In this document: piece by piece, positions 8,718-16,636 of the stretch
How positions within the stretch are numbered: position 1 is the first letter of the stretch
Layout: every line of letters starts with the position of its first letter
Source of the DNA: Pedobacter xixiisoli
Lineage (GTDB): Bacteria; Bacteroidota; Bacteroidia; Sphingobacteriales; Sphingobacteriaceae
Direction of reading: 5' to 3'
Length of the DNA: 64,000 nt
Assembly: GCF_900215335.1 (NCBI RefSeq)
Contig: NZ_OCMT01000001.1
Location: forward strand, 1,302,001-1,366,000
Notes under the pieces: generated by a model
The model's input: only the letters and a program-made list of their open reading frames with translations
Told to the model about the DNA's origin: nothing
The model's database searches: none
Position numbers and translations under genes: made by a program

Positions 8718-9328
8718 TATTTAAAGATTTTACCGACCAACAATCTATATTTTTTCTCTAGCTCCATTATCTCCGAAAAATGGGCTCTCTTCAGCGCTTC
8801 GCTAATAGAAGATTGACTTCTACCCGAAATTTTCGCAATCTTATCTTGGTTTTCATTTTGGTTTTCGATGGTTTGTTTCACTACTTCAGAAGCAATTGGG
8901 CTCCAGTTATCCATCGCAATTAATGCCAACTTGAAGTACAAATTCATATCTTCATCAAACTTAGCTGATGGACTTTTTATTGCAAGATTTACCTTATTAC
9001 TCTTTAAACCATCAAAACCCTCTCCCGAGTTCACATAAGCCTCTCCGTTAGCTTCAGTTACTTTATCTGTAGCCACTTTAGCTTTTTTTCCTAAACCAAT
9101 ACTTAATCTAACATCAGCACCCTTAATGGTCTTCATACACGCCTTAATATATACCGAAGTAAGAAAAGCTCGCTGTGATGGTAATTCAATTTGAAAACTA
9201 TCGCCCCTAAAAATTTCCCATTTGGTATTTTTTTGTGGCAAAGCCGATAAAGCTTCCTTTAAAGTCTCTATCCAAAGGGATGGTAGTTCTCTCGAATTGA
9301 CAATATCTCCTGTAATTACTGCAATCAT
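8717..9328 (-). CDS. SatD family protein: nucleotide-cyclase-like N domain plus C-terminal HTH
   Basis: A 203-residue protein. The first ~115 residues read like a small ferredoxin-like palm. ITGDIVNSR (residues 5-13) is a first strand with an Asp, FRGDSFQIEL (40-49) resembles the catalytic hairpin of GGDEF or class III cyclase folds, and VRLSIGLG (73-80) fits a following strand. Residues ~157-184 (QDKIAKISGRSQSSISEALK) form a clear helix-turn-helix of the RNAP sigma-region-4/LuxR-like kind. SatD is named from a streptococcal acid-tolerance operon, and its biochemical role is not established. It is translationally coupled to DUF3307 and preceded by the six half-site array, so autoregulation is likely. 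The cyclase resemblance is a by-eye inference. Confidence 0.75.
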   Translation of the reverse strand: MIAVITGDIVNSRELPSLWIETLKEALSALPQKNTKWEIFRGDSFQIELPSQRAFLTSVYIKACMKTIKGADVRLSIGLGKKAKVATDKVTEANGEAYVNSGEGFDGLKSNKVNLAIKSPSAKFDEDMNLYFKLALIAMDNWSPIASEVVKQTIENQNENQDKIAKISGRSQSSISEALKRAHFSEIMELEKKYRLLVGKIFK

Positions 9329-9336
9329 AAATCTAA

Positions 9337-9412
9337 TATCGGCAAAAAAGCCGATAAATCAAATTATCGGCTAATTACCCGATAATTAAGAATATCGGCT
9401 AAATACCCGATA
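9337..9412. promoter_or_regulatory. operator array: three TATCGG-N8-CCGATA palindromes at exact 28-bp pitch
   Basis: Perfect dyads lie at 9337-9356, 9365-9384 and 9393-9412. Counting half-sites, TATCGG and CCGATA alternate at 9337, 9351, 9365, 9379, 9393 and 9407, so every step is exactly 14 bp. Spacers differ (CAAAAAAG, CTAATTAC, CTAAATAC, AATCAAAT, ATTAAGAA), so position is conserved while spacer sequence is not. The array starts 8 bp upstream of the satD start codon and ends 44 bp before the divergent exonuclease gene, as expected for an operator shared by the two transcription units. The likely binder is the SatD HTH (inference). Confidence 0.85.
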
Positions 9413-9456
9413 ATTATTTTTAAAACTATAGTTTACTATAAGCGTTATTAAAACAA

Positions 9457-10485
9457 ATGGCTTTAATACAATTTACAAATAAGGGAATTTACTGTAAACA
9501 AGGCGATTTCTACATCGACCCTTGGAGGCCTGTAGATAAAGCTGTGATTACCCATGGACATGCAGACCATGCTAAATGGGGCAATAATAGCTATTTATGC
9601 CATACCTTAACTAAACCTATTTTAGAAGAAAGATATGGCTTGTACGATAATGTAGAAACGTTGCCTTACAACGAACAAATCGATATCAATGGTGTAAAAT
9701 TAAGCATGTTTCCCGCAGGGCATGTGATTGGTTCAGCTCAAATTAGATTAGAGTACAAAGGAGAAATAGTAGTAGTTTCTGGCGATTATAAAACAGAATA
9801 CGACGGCATCAGCACTGCTTTTGAACCTGTAAAATGCCATACTTTTGTTTCCGAAAGTACCTTTGGCTTACCTATTTACAAATGGCAACCTCAACAATTA
9901 ATTTTTGATAGTATTGATAGTTGGATTGCAGATAATCACGCCAAAAATAAAACCAGTGTACTAGTTGCTTATAGCTTAGGAAAAGCACAAAGGTTAATTC
10001 ACAATTTAAAAGCAGATTATCCTATTTATGTACATAGAACCATTGCAGCGTTAAATGCAGCTTTTCAAAGTGCTGGCGTTGAATTACCCGCTACTGTACA
10101 AATCAATCCGGATATTAAAAAAGAAGAACTACAAAAAGGTATTGTAATTGTACCGCCAGCATTAGCCGACAGTAAATGGATTAAAAGCCTAACTAACCCT
10201 GCAACAGGTATCTGTAGCGGTTGGATGGCTGTGAGAGCTGGCAGAAGATGGCGCAGTGCCGATGCTGGCTTCGCATTAAGTGACCATGCAGATTGGCCAG
10301 GTCTTCTAGATGCCATTAAAGCTACTGACGCTGAAAAAGTGATGGTAACTCACGGCAGTACGGCAATTTTTAGTAGATACTTAAATGAGATTGGTATTGA
10401 AGCAGAAGAAGTTAAAACACAATACGGTGACGAAGAAGCAGAGGAAAGCATAGAAAAAGTAGAAGAAACTCAAATTACAAAATAG
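9457..10485 (+). CDS. ligase-associated DNA exonuclease (metallo-beta-lactamase fold)
   Basis: A 342-residue MBL/beta-CASP-type nuclease of the ligase-associated exonuclease family. The metal motif THGHADHAKWG (HxHxDH) is near residues 28-38. Further ligand regions are PAGHVIGSAQI (~88-98), SGDYKTE (~108-114), the DHADW near residue 275 and the closing THGS. Members of this group (Exo of the Lhr-Core/MPE/Lig/Exo cluster) resect DNA ends. It is the first gene of a four-gene repair cassette, and its stop abuts the ligase ATG with no gap (TAG then ATG), so translation is coupled. Its promoter region contains the phased SatD-type operator. The acidic C-tail (EEAEESIEKVEE) is not part of the catalytic fold. 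Confidence 0.92.
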   Translation: MALIQFTNKGIYCKQGDFYIDPWRPVDKAVITHGHADHAKWGNNSYLCHTLTKPILEERYGLYDNVETLPYNEQIDINGVKLSMFPAGHVIGSAQIRLEYKGEIVVVSGDYKTEYDGISTAFEPVKCHTFVSESTFGLPIYKWQPQQLIFDSIDSWIADNHAKNKTSVLVAYSLGKAQRLIHNLKADYPIYVHRTIAALNAAFQSAGVELPATVQINPDIKKEELQKGIVIVPPALADSKWIKSLTNPATGICSGWMAVRAGRRWRSADAGFALSDHADWPGLLDAIKATDAEKVMVTHGSTAIFSRYLNEIGIEAEEVKTQYGDEEAEESIEKVEETQITK

Positions 10486-12078
10486 ATGAAGCGTTTCGCA
10501 CAGTTAATACAGGAGTTAGAATTAAGCAACAAAACCAATGACAAAATTGCGGCATTGGTAACTTATTTTAGCGAAGCTGAAGACCGAGACAAGCCTTATG
10601 TAATTGCAATGTTTACAGGCAAGCGCCCAAAGCGGCCCATTACCACTACCTTCATTAAACAATGGGCAATTGAACTTACAGATTTGCCAGAGTGGCTATT
10701 CACCGAGAGCTACCACAGTGTTGGAGATTTGAGTGAAACGATAGCTTTGGTGCTTCCTCCAGCTACGCATACTGTAGAAAAACCTTTACACCAATGGATT
10801 GGCGAGCTTGCACAGTTGCATGGCAAAACCGATGAAGAAAAGAAGGATTATATCCTGACTTCATGGGACAGTTTAGCCACACAAGAGCGCTTCATTTTCA
10901 ACAAACTGATTTCTGGAAACTTTAGGATTGGCGTATCCAATAAAATGTTAGTGAATGCCATTGCTAAGCAAAGTGAGCAAGAAGCCAATAAAATTATGCA
11001 CAGCATTATGGGTAAATGGCAGCCCAACGAAATCACCTACGAGGAATTAACTGCTGGCGCCCATGTAAATACCGATAACTCATGGCCATATCCTTTTTGC
11101 TTAGCTTATGCCATAGATACCGAACCTGAAAATTTAGGAGATACTACTGCTTGGCAAGCTGAATGGAAGTGGGACGGAATTCGCGGGCAAATTGTAAAAC
11201 GTAATGGAGAATTATTCATTTGGAGCCGCGGCGAAGAACTGGTGACTGACCAATTTCCAGAGTTACATTTTCTAAAAGATGAACTGCCAGACGGCACTGT
11301 ATTAGATGGAGAAATACTTGCAGTAAAAGACGGAAATGTGCTTTCATTTAGCACCTTACAGCAAAGATTAAATAGAAAGACCATCAATAAAAGCCAGTTA
11401 GAAAATGCACCTATTGGTTTCTTCACTTATGACTTATTAGAACTTAAAGGAACAGATGTGAGAACCGAACCTTTATCAAAAAGAAGACAATGGCTAGAAG
11501 AAATTATCGAGAATTTGACCACTAAAGACATTGCCATTTTATCGCCAGTAATTGAATATAAGGATTGGCAAGAACTGGCAGCGATTAGAGAAACAGCCAG
11601 GGAGATTAACAGCGAAGGAATAATGTTGAAGAATGTAAACTCTATTTTTCATGCTGGCAGAAAACGTGGCGATTGGTGGAAATGGAAAATCAATCCTTAC
11701 ACGGTAGATACAGTGATGATTTACGCACAAAAAGGTAGCGGACGAAGAGCTAATTTCTACACGGATTATACCTTTGCTGTTCGTGATGGCGAAAAACTAA
11801 TTACCATCGCAAAGGCTTATTCTGGCTTAACAGATAAAGAAATTAAGGAAGTGAATAGCTTCGTTAACAAAAATGCCATTGAGAAATTTGGTCCGGTACG
11901 TACAGTAAAGCCAGAGCTAGTTTTCGAAATTGCATTTGAGGGCATTGCCGAAAGCAAAAGACATAAAGCAGGTTTGGCCTTACGTTTTCCACGTATTTCC
12001 CGTTGGCGAAAAGATAAAAAAGCAGATGAAATTAATACACTGGATGATTTAAGGGCGCTGATTTCAGTTGTAGAGTAA
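10486..12078 (+). CDS. ligase-associated ATP-dependent DNA ligase
   Basis: A 530-residue ATP-dependent ligase. The N-terminal ~200 residues form the helical DNA-binding domain. Motif I is KWDG in AEWKWDGIRG with the adenylated Lys at residue 228; motif III-like FFTYDLLEL and motif IV EGIMLKN follow, and KWKINPYTVDTVMIYAQ is motif V leading into the OB domain. The length and arrangement match the ligase of the bacterial Exo-Lig-Lhr-MPE cluster rather than LigD; there is no Ku or polymerase domain. It seals nicks in DNA repair. It directly follows the exonuclease gene and is separated from the helicase by repeat A2, which interrupts an otherwise compact operon. Confidence 0.92.
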   Translation: MKRFAQLIQELELSNKTNDKIAALVTYFSEAEDRDKPYVIAMFTGKRPKRPITTTFIKQWAIELTDLPEWLFTESYHSVGDLSETIALVLPPATHTVEKPLHQWIGELAQLHGKTDEEKKDYILTSWDSLATQERFIFNKLISGNFRIGVSNKMLVNAIAKQSEQEANKIMHSIMGKWQPNEITYEELTAGAHVNTDNSWPYPFCLAYAIDTEPENLGDTTAWQAEWKWDGIRGQIVKRNGELFIWSRGEELVTDQFPELHFLKDELPDGTVLDGEILAVKDGNVLSFSTLQQRLNRKTINKSQLENAPIGFFTYDLLELKGTDVRTEPLSKRRQWLEEIIENLTTKDIAILSPVIEYKDWQELAAIRETAREINSEGIMLKNVNSIFHAGRKRGDWWKWKINPYTVDTVMIYAQKGSGRRANFYTDYTFAVRDGEKLITIAKAYSGLTDKEIKEVNSFVNKNAIEKFGPVRTVKPELVFEIAFEGIAESKRHKAGLALRFPRISRWRKDKKADEINTLDDLRALISVVE

Positions 12079-12088
12079 CCAACATAAG

Positions 12089-12167
12089 TCGTCATTGCGA
12101 GGAAAAATGACGAAGCAATCTTAAAGTGAGATATATTAAAAGATTGCTTCGTGCCTCGAAATGACGA
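12089..12167. repeat. palindromic repeat, family A copy 2, inside the repair operon
   Basis: The left arm TCGTCATTGCGAGG plus GACGAAGCAATCTTA pairs with AGATTGCTTCGTGCCTCG and ATGACGA on the right. It fills the 104-bp gap between ligase stop and helicase start, so the transcript of the repair operon should contain this hairpin. Confidence 0.85.
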
Positions 12168-12182
12168 AAAACAATAAAAACC

Positions 12183-14633
12183 ATGCAAAAAACTAAAGGC
12201 TACAAACAAATCATCTCTTGGCTAAAAGCCGATAAGAAAAAGCCTTTTGATTTTCAAAAAGAAACATGGCAACATTATCTTGATGGTTACAGTGGTTTGG
12301 TAAACGCTCCCACTGGTTTCGGTAAAACATTTTCGGTTTTTTTAGCAGTAGTAATTGAAGGACTAAATCAACCGAAACCAGTTAAAGGCTTACAACTGAT
12401 TTGGATTACTCCTCTCCGCTCCTTGGCAAAAGATATTGCCAGAGCAATGCGGGAAGTTTTATTAGAAATTGGGTTAGATTGGCATGTTGGCGTACGTAAT
12501 GGAGATACTTCGCAGGCAGAAAAACTACAGCAAAAGAAAGCAATGCCAGAAATTCTGCTGATTACTCCCGAAAGTTTACATCTACTACTCGCTCAAAAAG
12601 GTTCAACAAGTATATTTAAAAACTTAAATTGTATCGTAGCGGATGAATGGCATGAACTTTTAGGAAGTAAGCGAGGTGTGTTGGTAGAATTGGCGCTGTC
12701 TAGAATTAAAGGATTGCAAAAAGCTAACGGCAATCAAATCCTGAGAGTTTGGGGCATATCTGCAACTATTGGCAACATCCAAGAAGCATTAGATGTCATT
12801 GTTCCAGAAACTGACGCTAAAAAAATCATTGTAAAAGCAAAACTGGAAAAGAAAATTGAAATCAAAACCATTTTGCCCGAAAAGATTGAAACACTACCAT
12901 GGGCTGGACATTTGGGTTTAAAACTAGCACACAAGCTTATTCCCATCATTGAGAAAAGCAAAACCACACTCATCTTTATCAATACCCGTGGTCAATCAGA
13001 AATTTGGTATCAGCACCTGCTGGATATTGAACCAGATTTAGCAGGCAGAATAGCCATTCATCATGGCTCTATAGATTTTGAGCTAAGAAATTGGATTGAA
13101 GACAGTTTGCACAGTGGTTTGCTAAAAGCAGTAATTGCTACTTCATCTTTAGATTTAGGGGTCGATTTTAAGCCTGTAGACACTGTCGTGCAGATTGGTT
13201 CGCCAAAAGGTGTAGCTCGATTTTTACAGCGTGCCGGTCGTTCAGGACATTCACCAAATGAAATCTCCAAAATCTACTTCTTACCTACGCATGCTTTAGA
13301 AATTGTAGAAGCCGCTGCTATAAAAGAGGCCGCCAGAGAAAATAACATCGAAAGTAGAGAACCATTCGTGATGGTCTTCGATACGCTAATTCAATACCTT
13401 GTTACCTTAGCAGTAGGCGATGGCTTCGATGACAAAATTATCTATCAGGAAATTATCCAAACCAATGCTTTTAAAGAATTGCTTCCTGAAGAATGGGCTT
13501 GGGCAATGCAATTCATCACCTCTGGTGGAGATAGCTTAACTGCTTACAACGAGTTTAAAAAAGTAGTGAAAGATGACGACGGCTTATGGAAGGTGAAAAG
13601 CAGACAAATCGCCATGCGCCACCGACTTCATATTGGAACCATTGTAAGCGATGCCATGTTAAAAGTAAAGTTTCTAAGTGGCGGTTATATTGGTATGGTC
13701 GAAGAATATTTTGTATCTAAAATTAAAGCTGGCGATAGTTTTATTCTCGCTGGAAGAGTTTTAGAATTTGTACAAATTAAAGACATGACGGTAATTGTTC
13801 GTCGCAGTAAACAAAAAAAGGCCATGTCACCTAGTTGGTTGGGCGGCAGATTACCACTTTCTTCGAATTTAGGAGCGGTACTTCGAAAAAAATACAACGA
13901 AGTATTGGATAAAAAACATCAAGATGAAGAACTTGATACTGTTTATCCGTTATTTCTAATTCAGCAAGAACGTTCTCATGTACCTAGAAATGACGAATTG
14001 CTGATTGAAATGATTAACAATCGCGAAGGGTTTCATTTATTTGCTTATCCATTTGAAGGAAGATTAGTGCATGAAATTTTGGGTGCTTTAGTCGCTTACC
14101 GATTAAGTAAGTTGGTACCAATCACTTTTTCTATTGCGATGAATGATTACGGCTTTGAACTATTAAGTGATACTGAAATACCTATGGATGACGCAATTGC
14201 TTATGAAGTTTTTTCTCCCGTAAATTTAGCTGAAGACATCACTTTAAGCATCAACTCTACGGAAATGGCCAGAAGAAAATTTAGAGATATTGCCTGTATT
14301 TCCGGACTAGTTTTCCAAGGTTATCCAGGAAAGTATGTAAAGAATAAGCATTTGCAATCTAGCGCTGGCTTATTTTTCAACGTATTTAATGATTTCGATA
14401 AGCACAATCTTTTACTAAGACAATCTTACGAGGAGGTTTTTTATCAGCAATTAGAAGAACCAAGGTTAGCCGCTGCTTTACATCGTATTCAGAATAGTAA
14501 TATCGTCATCACTTATCCTAAGCGCTTTACACCTCTATCATTTCCAATCAAAGTGGATAGCTTGCGTGCAAATATGAGTTCCGAAGAATTGGAACAACGC
14601 ATTGAGCGGATGAAAAAGGAAGTTTTTAAATGA
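12183..14633 (+). CDS. ligase-associated DEXH-box helicase (Lhr-Core family)
   Basis: An 816-residue SF2 helicase of the Lhr-Core type. Walker A is APTGFGKTFS (~residue 41), motif II is ADEWHELLGSKRG (DEWH instead of DEAH), motif III SATIG, motif IV IFINTRGQSE, motif V SLDLGVDF and motif VI FLQRAGRSGHSP. The remaining C-terminal ~400 residues correspond to the winged-helix and DUF4045-like Lhr core modules. Lhr-Core is a 3'-to-5' DNA translocase that unwinds RNA:DNA and DNA duplexes. It occurs here with Exo, Lig and the metallophosphoesterase, a conserved set linked to mitomycin/DNA-damage survival in other bacteria. The start ATG at 12183 lies 16 bp after repeat A2. Confidence 0.93.
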   Translation: MQKTKGYKQIISWLKADKKKPFDFQKETWQHYLDGYSGLVNAPTGFGKTFSVFLAVVIEGLNQPKPVKGLQLIWITPLRSLAKDIARAMREVLLEIGLDWHVGVRNGDTSQAEKLQQKKAMPEILLITPESLHLLLAQKGSTSIFKNLNCIVADEWHELLGSKRGVLVELALSRIKGLQKANGNQILRVWGISATIGNIQEALDVIVPETDAKKIIVKAKLEKKIEIKTILPEKIETLPWAGHLGLKLAHKLIPIIEKSKTTLIFINTRGQSEIWYQHLLDIEPDLAGRIAIHHGSIDFELRNWIEDSLHSGLLKAVIATSSLDLGVDFKPVDTVVQIGSPKGVARFLQRAGRSGHSPNEISKIYFLPTHALEIVEAAAIKEAARENNIESREPFVMVFDTLIQYLVTLAVGDGFDDKIIYQEIIQTNAFKELLPEEWAWAMQFITSGGDSLTAYNEFKKVVKDDDGLWKVKSRQIAMRHRLHIGTIVSDAMLKVKFLSGGYIGMVEEYFVSKIKAGDSFILAGRVLEFVQIKDMTVIVRRSKQKKAMSPSWLGGRLPLSSNLGAVLRKKYNEVLDKKHQDEELDTVYPLFLIQQERSHVPRNDELLIEMINNREGFHLFAYPFEGRLVHEILGALVAYRLSKLVPITFSIAMNDYGFELLSDTEIPMDDAIAYEVFSPVNLAEDITLSINSTEMARRKFRDIACISGLVFQGYPGKYVKNKHLQSSAGLFFNVFNDFDKHNLLLRQSYEEVFYQQLEEPRLAAALHRIQNSNIVITYPKRFTPLSFPIKVDSLRANMSSEELEQRIERMKKEVFK

Positions 14634-14703
14634 TATCAAAATACATCATTTTAAAATTAAGCAATTAAGACATATTGAGTTCGTAACAAAAATCTTAATT
14701 CCA

Positions 14704-14721
14704 CTTAACTTCTTAATGTTT
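14704..14721. repeat. palindromic repeat family H, half copy upstream of pdeM
   Basis: The 18-bp string CTTAACTTCTTAATGTTT is identical to 48574-48591, the right arm of a complete palindrome elsewhere in the window. Here a diverged left side (AATTAAGCAATTAAGAC region near 14655) may be the decayed partner. It ends 11 bp before the pdeM -7 box. Confidence 0.6.
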
Positions 14722-14732
14722 TGTATTCTGTG

Positions 14733-14740
14733 TAAATTTG
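14733..14740 (+). promoter_or_regulatory. -7 promoter box TAAATTTG for pdeM
   Basis: TAAATTTG fits the TAnnTTTG consensus and ends only 4 bases before the GTG start of pdeM. Compared with the RNase P RNA gene, whose 5' end is 6 bases after the same kind of box, transcription should begin at or next to the start codon. This suggests a leaderless mRNA and an internal promoter that frees pdeM from the rest of the cassette. Confidence 0.5.
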
Positions 14741-14744
14741 CAAC

Positions 14745-15380
14745 GTGAAAATCGAAATCAGAGGAGAAGAAATTATTTTAGATAAAGAACGTGCCATTTT
14801 CCTACCAAATGAAAAATTACTAGCTATTAGCGATTTACATTTAGGAAAAGCCGCTCATTTCCGAAAAGCTGGTTTGGCAGTTCCAAATAGTATTTCACAA
14901 AGTGATTTAAGCAGACTTTCAGTATTACTACACCAATATCAACCTACAACGTTACTCATCAATGGCGATATGTTCCATAGCGATTACAATACTGAGATTG
15001 ATGAATTCGCGAAATGGAGGCAAGAATTTAACGACATCGAGTTCATCTTGGTAAAAGGAAATCACGATAGGCAAAAAAAAGAAATCTACGAAAATCTAGC
15101 CATCGAAATTTATGAGCCTAATTACGAAACTAACAATTTCTGTTTCATACACGACGTTGCGCATTGCAAATCAGAATTGTATGCCATTAGTGGTCACATT
15201 CATCCTGGCATAAGCATATACAATAAGGCAAAGCAGCGCTTAAAATTTCCGTGCTTTTATTTTGGCGAAGATTATTCAATTCTCCCAGCTTTTAGTGCTT
15301 TTACAGGATTACAATTAGTGAAACCAAAAATGCCAGACCAAGTTTTTGCGATTACGCCATCTAAGGTGATAAAACTTTAG
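14745..15380 (+). CDS. pdeM: ligase-associated DNA damage response endonuclease PdeM
   Basis: A 211-residue calcineurin-like metallophosphoesterase. All five metal motifs are present: SDLHLGK (~29-35), INGDMFHSD (~72-80), VKGNHDR (~101-107), FIHDVAHC (~137) and SGHIHPG (~152-158). It is the MPE member of the Exo-Lig-Lhr-MPE group and is a manganese-dependent DNA endonuclease/phosphodiesterase in characterised relatives. The start is GTG (14745); no in-frame ATG lies nearby that would preserve the first strand (KIEIRGEEI). It sits 111 bp after the helicase with its own -7 box immediately upstream. It converges with the thioredoxin gene, with stops 3 bp apart. Confidence 0.92.
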   Translation: MKIEIRGEEIILDKERAIFLPNEKLLAISDLHLGKAAHFRKAGLAVPNSISQSDLSRLSVLLHQYQPTTLLINGDMFHSDYNTEIDEFAKWRQEFNDIEFILVKGNHDRQKKEIYENLAIEIYEPNYETNNFCFIHDVAHCKSELYAISGHIHPGISIYNKAKQRLKFPCFYFGEDYSILPAFSAFTGLQLVKPKMPDQVFAITPSKVIKL

Positions 15381-15383
15381 GTA

Positions 15384-15680
15384 TTATGAATGCATCTCGA
15401 TCAACTGTTTTAATTGAGGAGCAGGCACTGCACCACTTTGTCGCCAAACTGCTTTTCCCTTTTTAAATAAAATGAAGGTTGGCACACCTTGTACATTAAA
15501 GGCACTGGCAGCAGCTTGGTTTTTATCTACATCAACTTTTATAATTGCAGCCTTATCTCCTATCTGACTTTTCAACTCCGTTAATATCGGAGCCATCGTT
15601 TTACAAGGCGCACACCACTCAGCAAAAAAATCTACCAAAACTGGTTTATCACCATTTATCAATTCTGTGAACTTAGACAT
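15384..15680 (-). CDS. trxA: thioredoxin with CAPC active site
   Basis: A 98-residue single-domain thioredoxin. The active site is WCAPC (Cys23, Cys26) instead of the usual WCGPC, followed by the conserved KVDVDKNQ strand and the cis-Pro segment [11 protein letters not shown]. It reduces cytosolic disulfides with thioredoxin reductase. I chose the ATG at 15680 (MSKFTELI); an upstream in-frame ATG at 15713 would add an unrelated MACSFF stretch that is not family-like. The Ala in place of Gly in the CxxC is a real variant seen in some Bacteroidota thioredoxins and should modestly change redox potential (inference). The gene is monocistronic and convergent with pdeM. Confidence 0.93.
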   Translation of the reverse strand: MSKFTELINGDKPVLVDFFAEWCAPCKTMAPILTELKSQIGDKAAIIKVDVDKNQAAASAFNVQGVPTFILFKKGKAVWRQSGAVPAPQLKQLIEMHS

Positions 15681-15752
15681 AATATACTTTCTTTTAAAAA
15701 AGGAACAAGCCAATTAGAAAATGGTTTTTACAACATTTGATTAACAAACTTT

Positions 15753-15935
15753 CTCGTCATTGCGAGGCACGAAGCAATCTTACAAGCCAAGTAACCTCTA
15801 AACAATTACTTATTTGGCATATGTTGAAATAAATTTAGGGTGACGAAGACTGTATAATATAATCCGTCATGCTGAATTTATTTCAGCATCAGTTTAAAAG
15901 GTAACTAAGATTGCTTCGTGCTTCGCAATGACGAG
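15753..15935. repeat. nested palindromes: family A copy 3 containing a family C hairpin
   Basis: The outer arms CTCGTCATTGCGAGGCACG (from 15753) and CGTGCTTCGCAATGACGAG (to 15935) form a family A element. Inside lies a second inverted repeat, ATGTTGAAATAAATTTAG with GTGACG (about 15820-15845) against CGTCATGCTGAATTTATTTCAGCAT (about 15868-15893). The layout reads as one repeat element landing in the loop of another. It fills most of the 314-bp gap between trxA and rplT. Confidence 0.85.
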
Positions 15936-15944
15936 GATCTATAT

Positions 15945-15977
15945 AAAAAAAGGGAGCAATTTTCATCGCTCCCTTTT
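15945..15977 (-). terminator. intrinsic terminator of the thrS-infC-rpmI-rplT operon
   Basis: On the minus strand AAAGGGAGC pairs with GCTCCCTTT around a 10-base loop, followed by a run of T residues. It lies 18 bp beyond the rplT stop. Confidence 0.85.
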
Positions 15978-15994
15978 CTTAATATTTCAGTATC

Positions 15995-16339
15995 TTATTT
16001 TACTGCATCAATAACAGCTTTAAAAGCATCTTTATTGTTCATCGCTAAATCAGCTAAAACTTTACGGTTTAAACCGATGTTCTTTGCAGCTAATTTACCA
16101 ATAAGTTGAGAGTAAGATACGCCGTACTCGCGAGCACCAGCGTTGATACGTTGAATCCATAAAGCACGGAATTCTCTTTTCTTAGCTTTACGGTCACGGT
16201 ATGCATATTGCAAACCTTTTTCAACCGTGTTTTTAGCAATGGTAAAAACCTTGCTTCTTGATCCCCAATAGCCTTTGGCCATATTTAGGACTTTTTTCCT
16301 TCTGCGTCTAGCAGCTACTACGTTTACCGAACGAGGCAT
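15995..16339 (-). CDS. rplT: 50S ribosomal protein L20
   Basis: A 114-residue L20. It begins [26 protein letters not shown] and has the conserved RNA-binding segment [17 protein letters not shown] (~58-74). L20 binds 23S rRNA early in large-subunit assembly and in many bacteria represses its own operon by binding the leader. It is the last gene of the infC-rpmI-rplT group, 73 bp after rpmI, and is followed by the operon terminator. Confidence 0.98.
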   Translation of the reverse strand: MPRSVNVVAARRRRKKVLNMAKGYWGSRSKVFTIAKNTVEKGLQYAYRDRKAKKREFRALWIQRINAGAREYGVSYSQLIGKLAAKNIGLNRKVLADLAMNNKDAFKAVIDAVK

Positions 16340-16412
16340 AATGTGTTGTGTTTTGATAAGCGGTGTTGCATTTTACTGCAATCTTGGAACCGAGTATCGG
16401 GTTAAAAATTAA

Positions 16413-16613
16413 TTACTTACCGATGCAAAGCATACGTTTAACGTTGCCCATGTCAGCATCATTTACCATGCTAGTGGTGGTTAAGTTACGCTTACGTTTA
16501 GTACTCTTTTTTGTTAAGATGTGACTTTTGTAGGCGTTCTTTCTTGCAATTTTACCTGTTCCAGTAAGCGAAAAACGCTTTTTAGCACTGGAATTGGTTT
16601 TCATTTTTGGCAT
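16413..16613 (-). CDS. rpmI: 50S ribosomal protein L35
   Basis: A 66-residue basic L35 with the family start [22 protein letters not shown] and the tail [13 protein letters not shown]. It is a component of the large subunit, placed between infC (23-bp gap) and rplT as in most bacteria, which supports co-transcription and coupled regulation of the three genes. Confidence 0.98.
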   Translation of the reverse strand: MPKMKTNSSAKKRFSLTGTGKIARKNAYKSHILTKKSTKRKRNLTTTSMVNDADMGNVKRMLCIGK

Positions 16614-16636
16614 AACCTGTTAATTTATATAATTTA

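Noticed and set aside
9337..9412. Short CRISPR array
   Set aside because: Three equal 28-bp periods with 8-bp variable spacers are far too short for CRISPR spacers, there are no cas genes, and the repeat is a symmetric dyad fitting an operator.
12734..12982. Long antisense frames inside the helicase, ligase and other large genes
   Set aside because: They mirror the codon bias of the forward genes and show no independent start context or family pattern.
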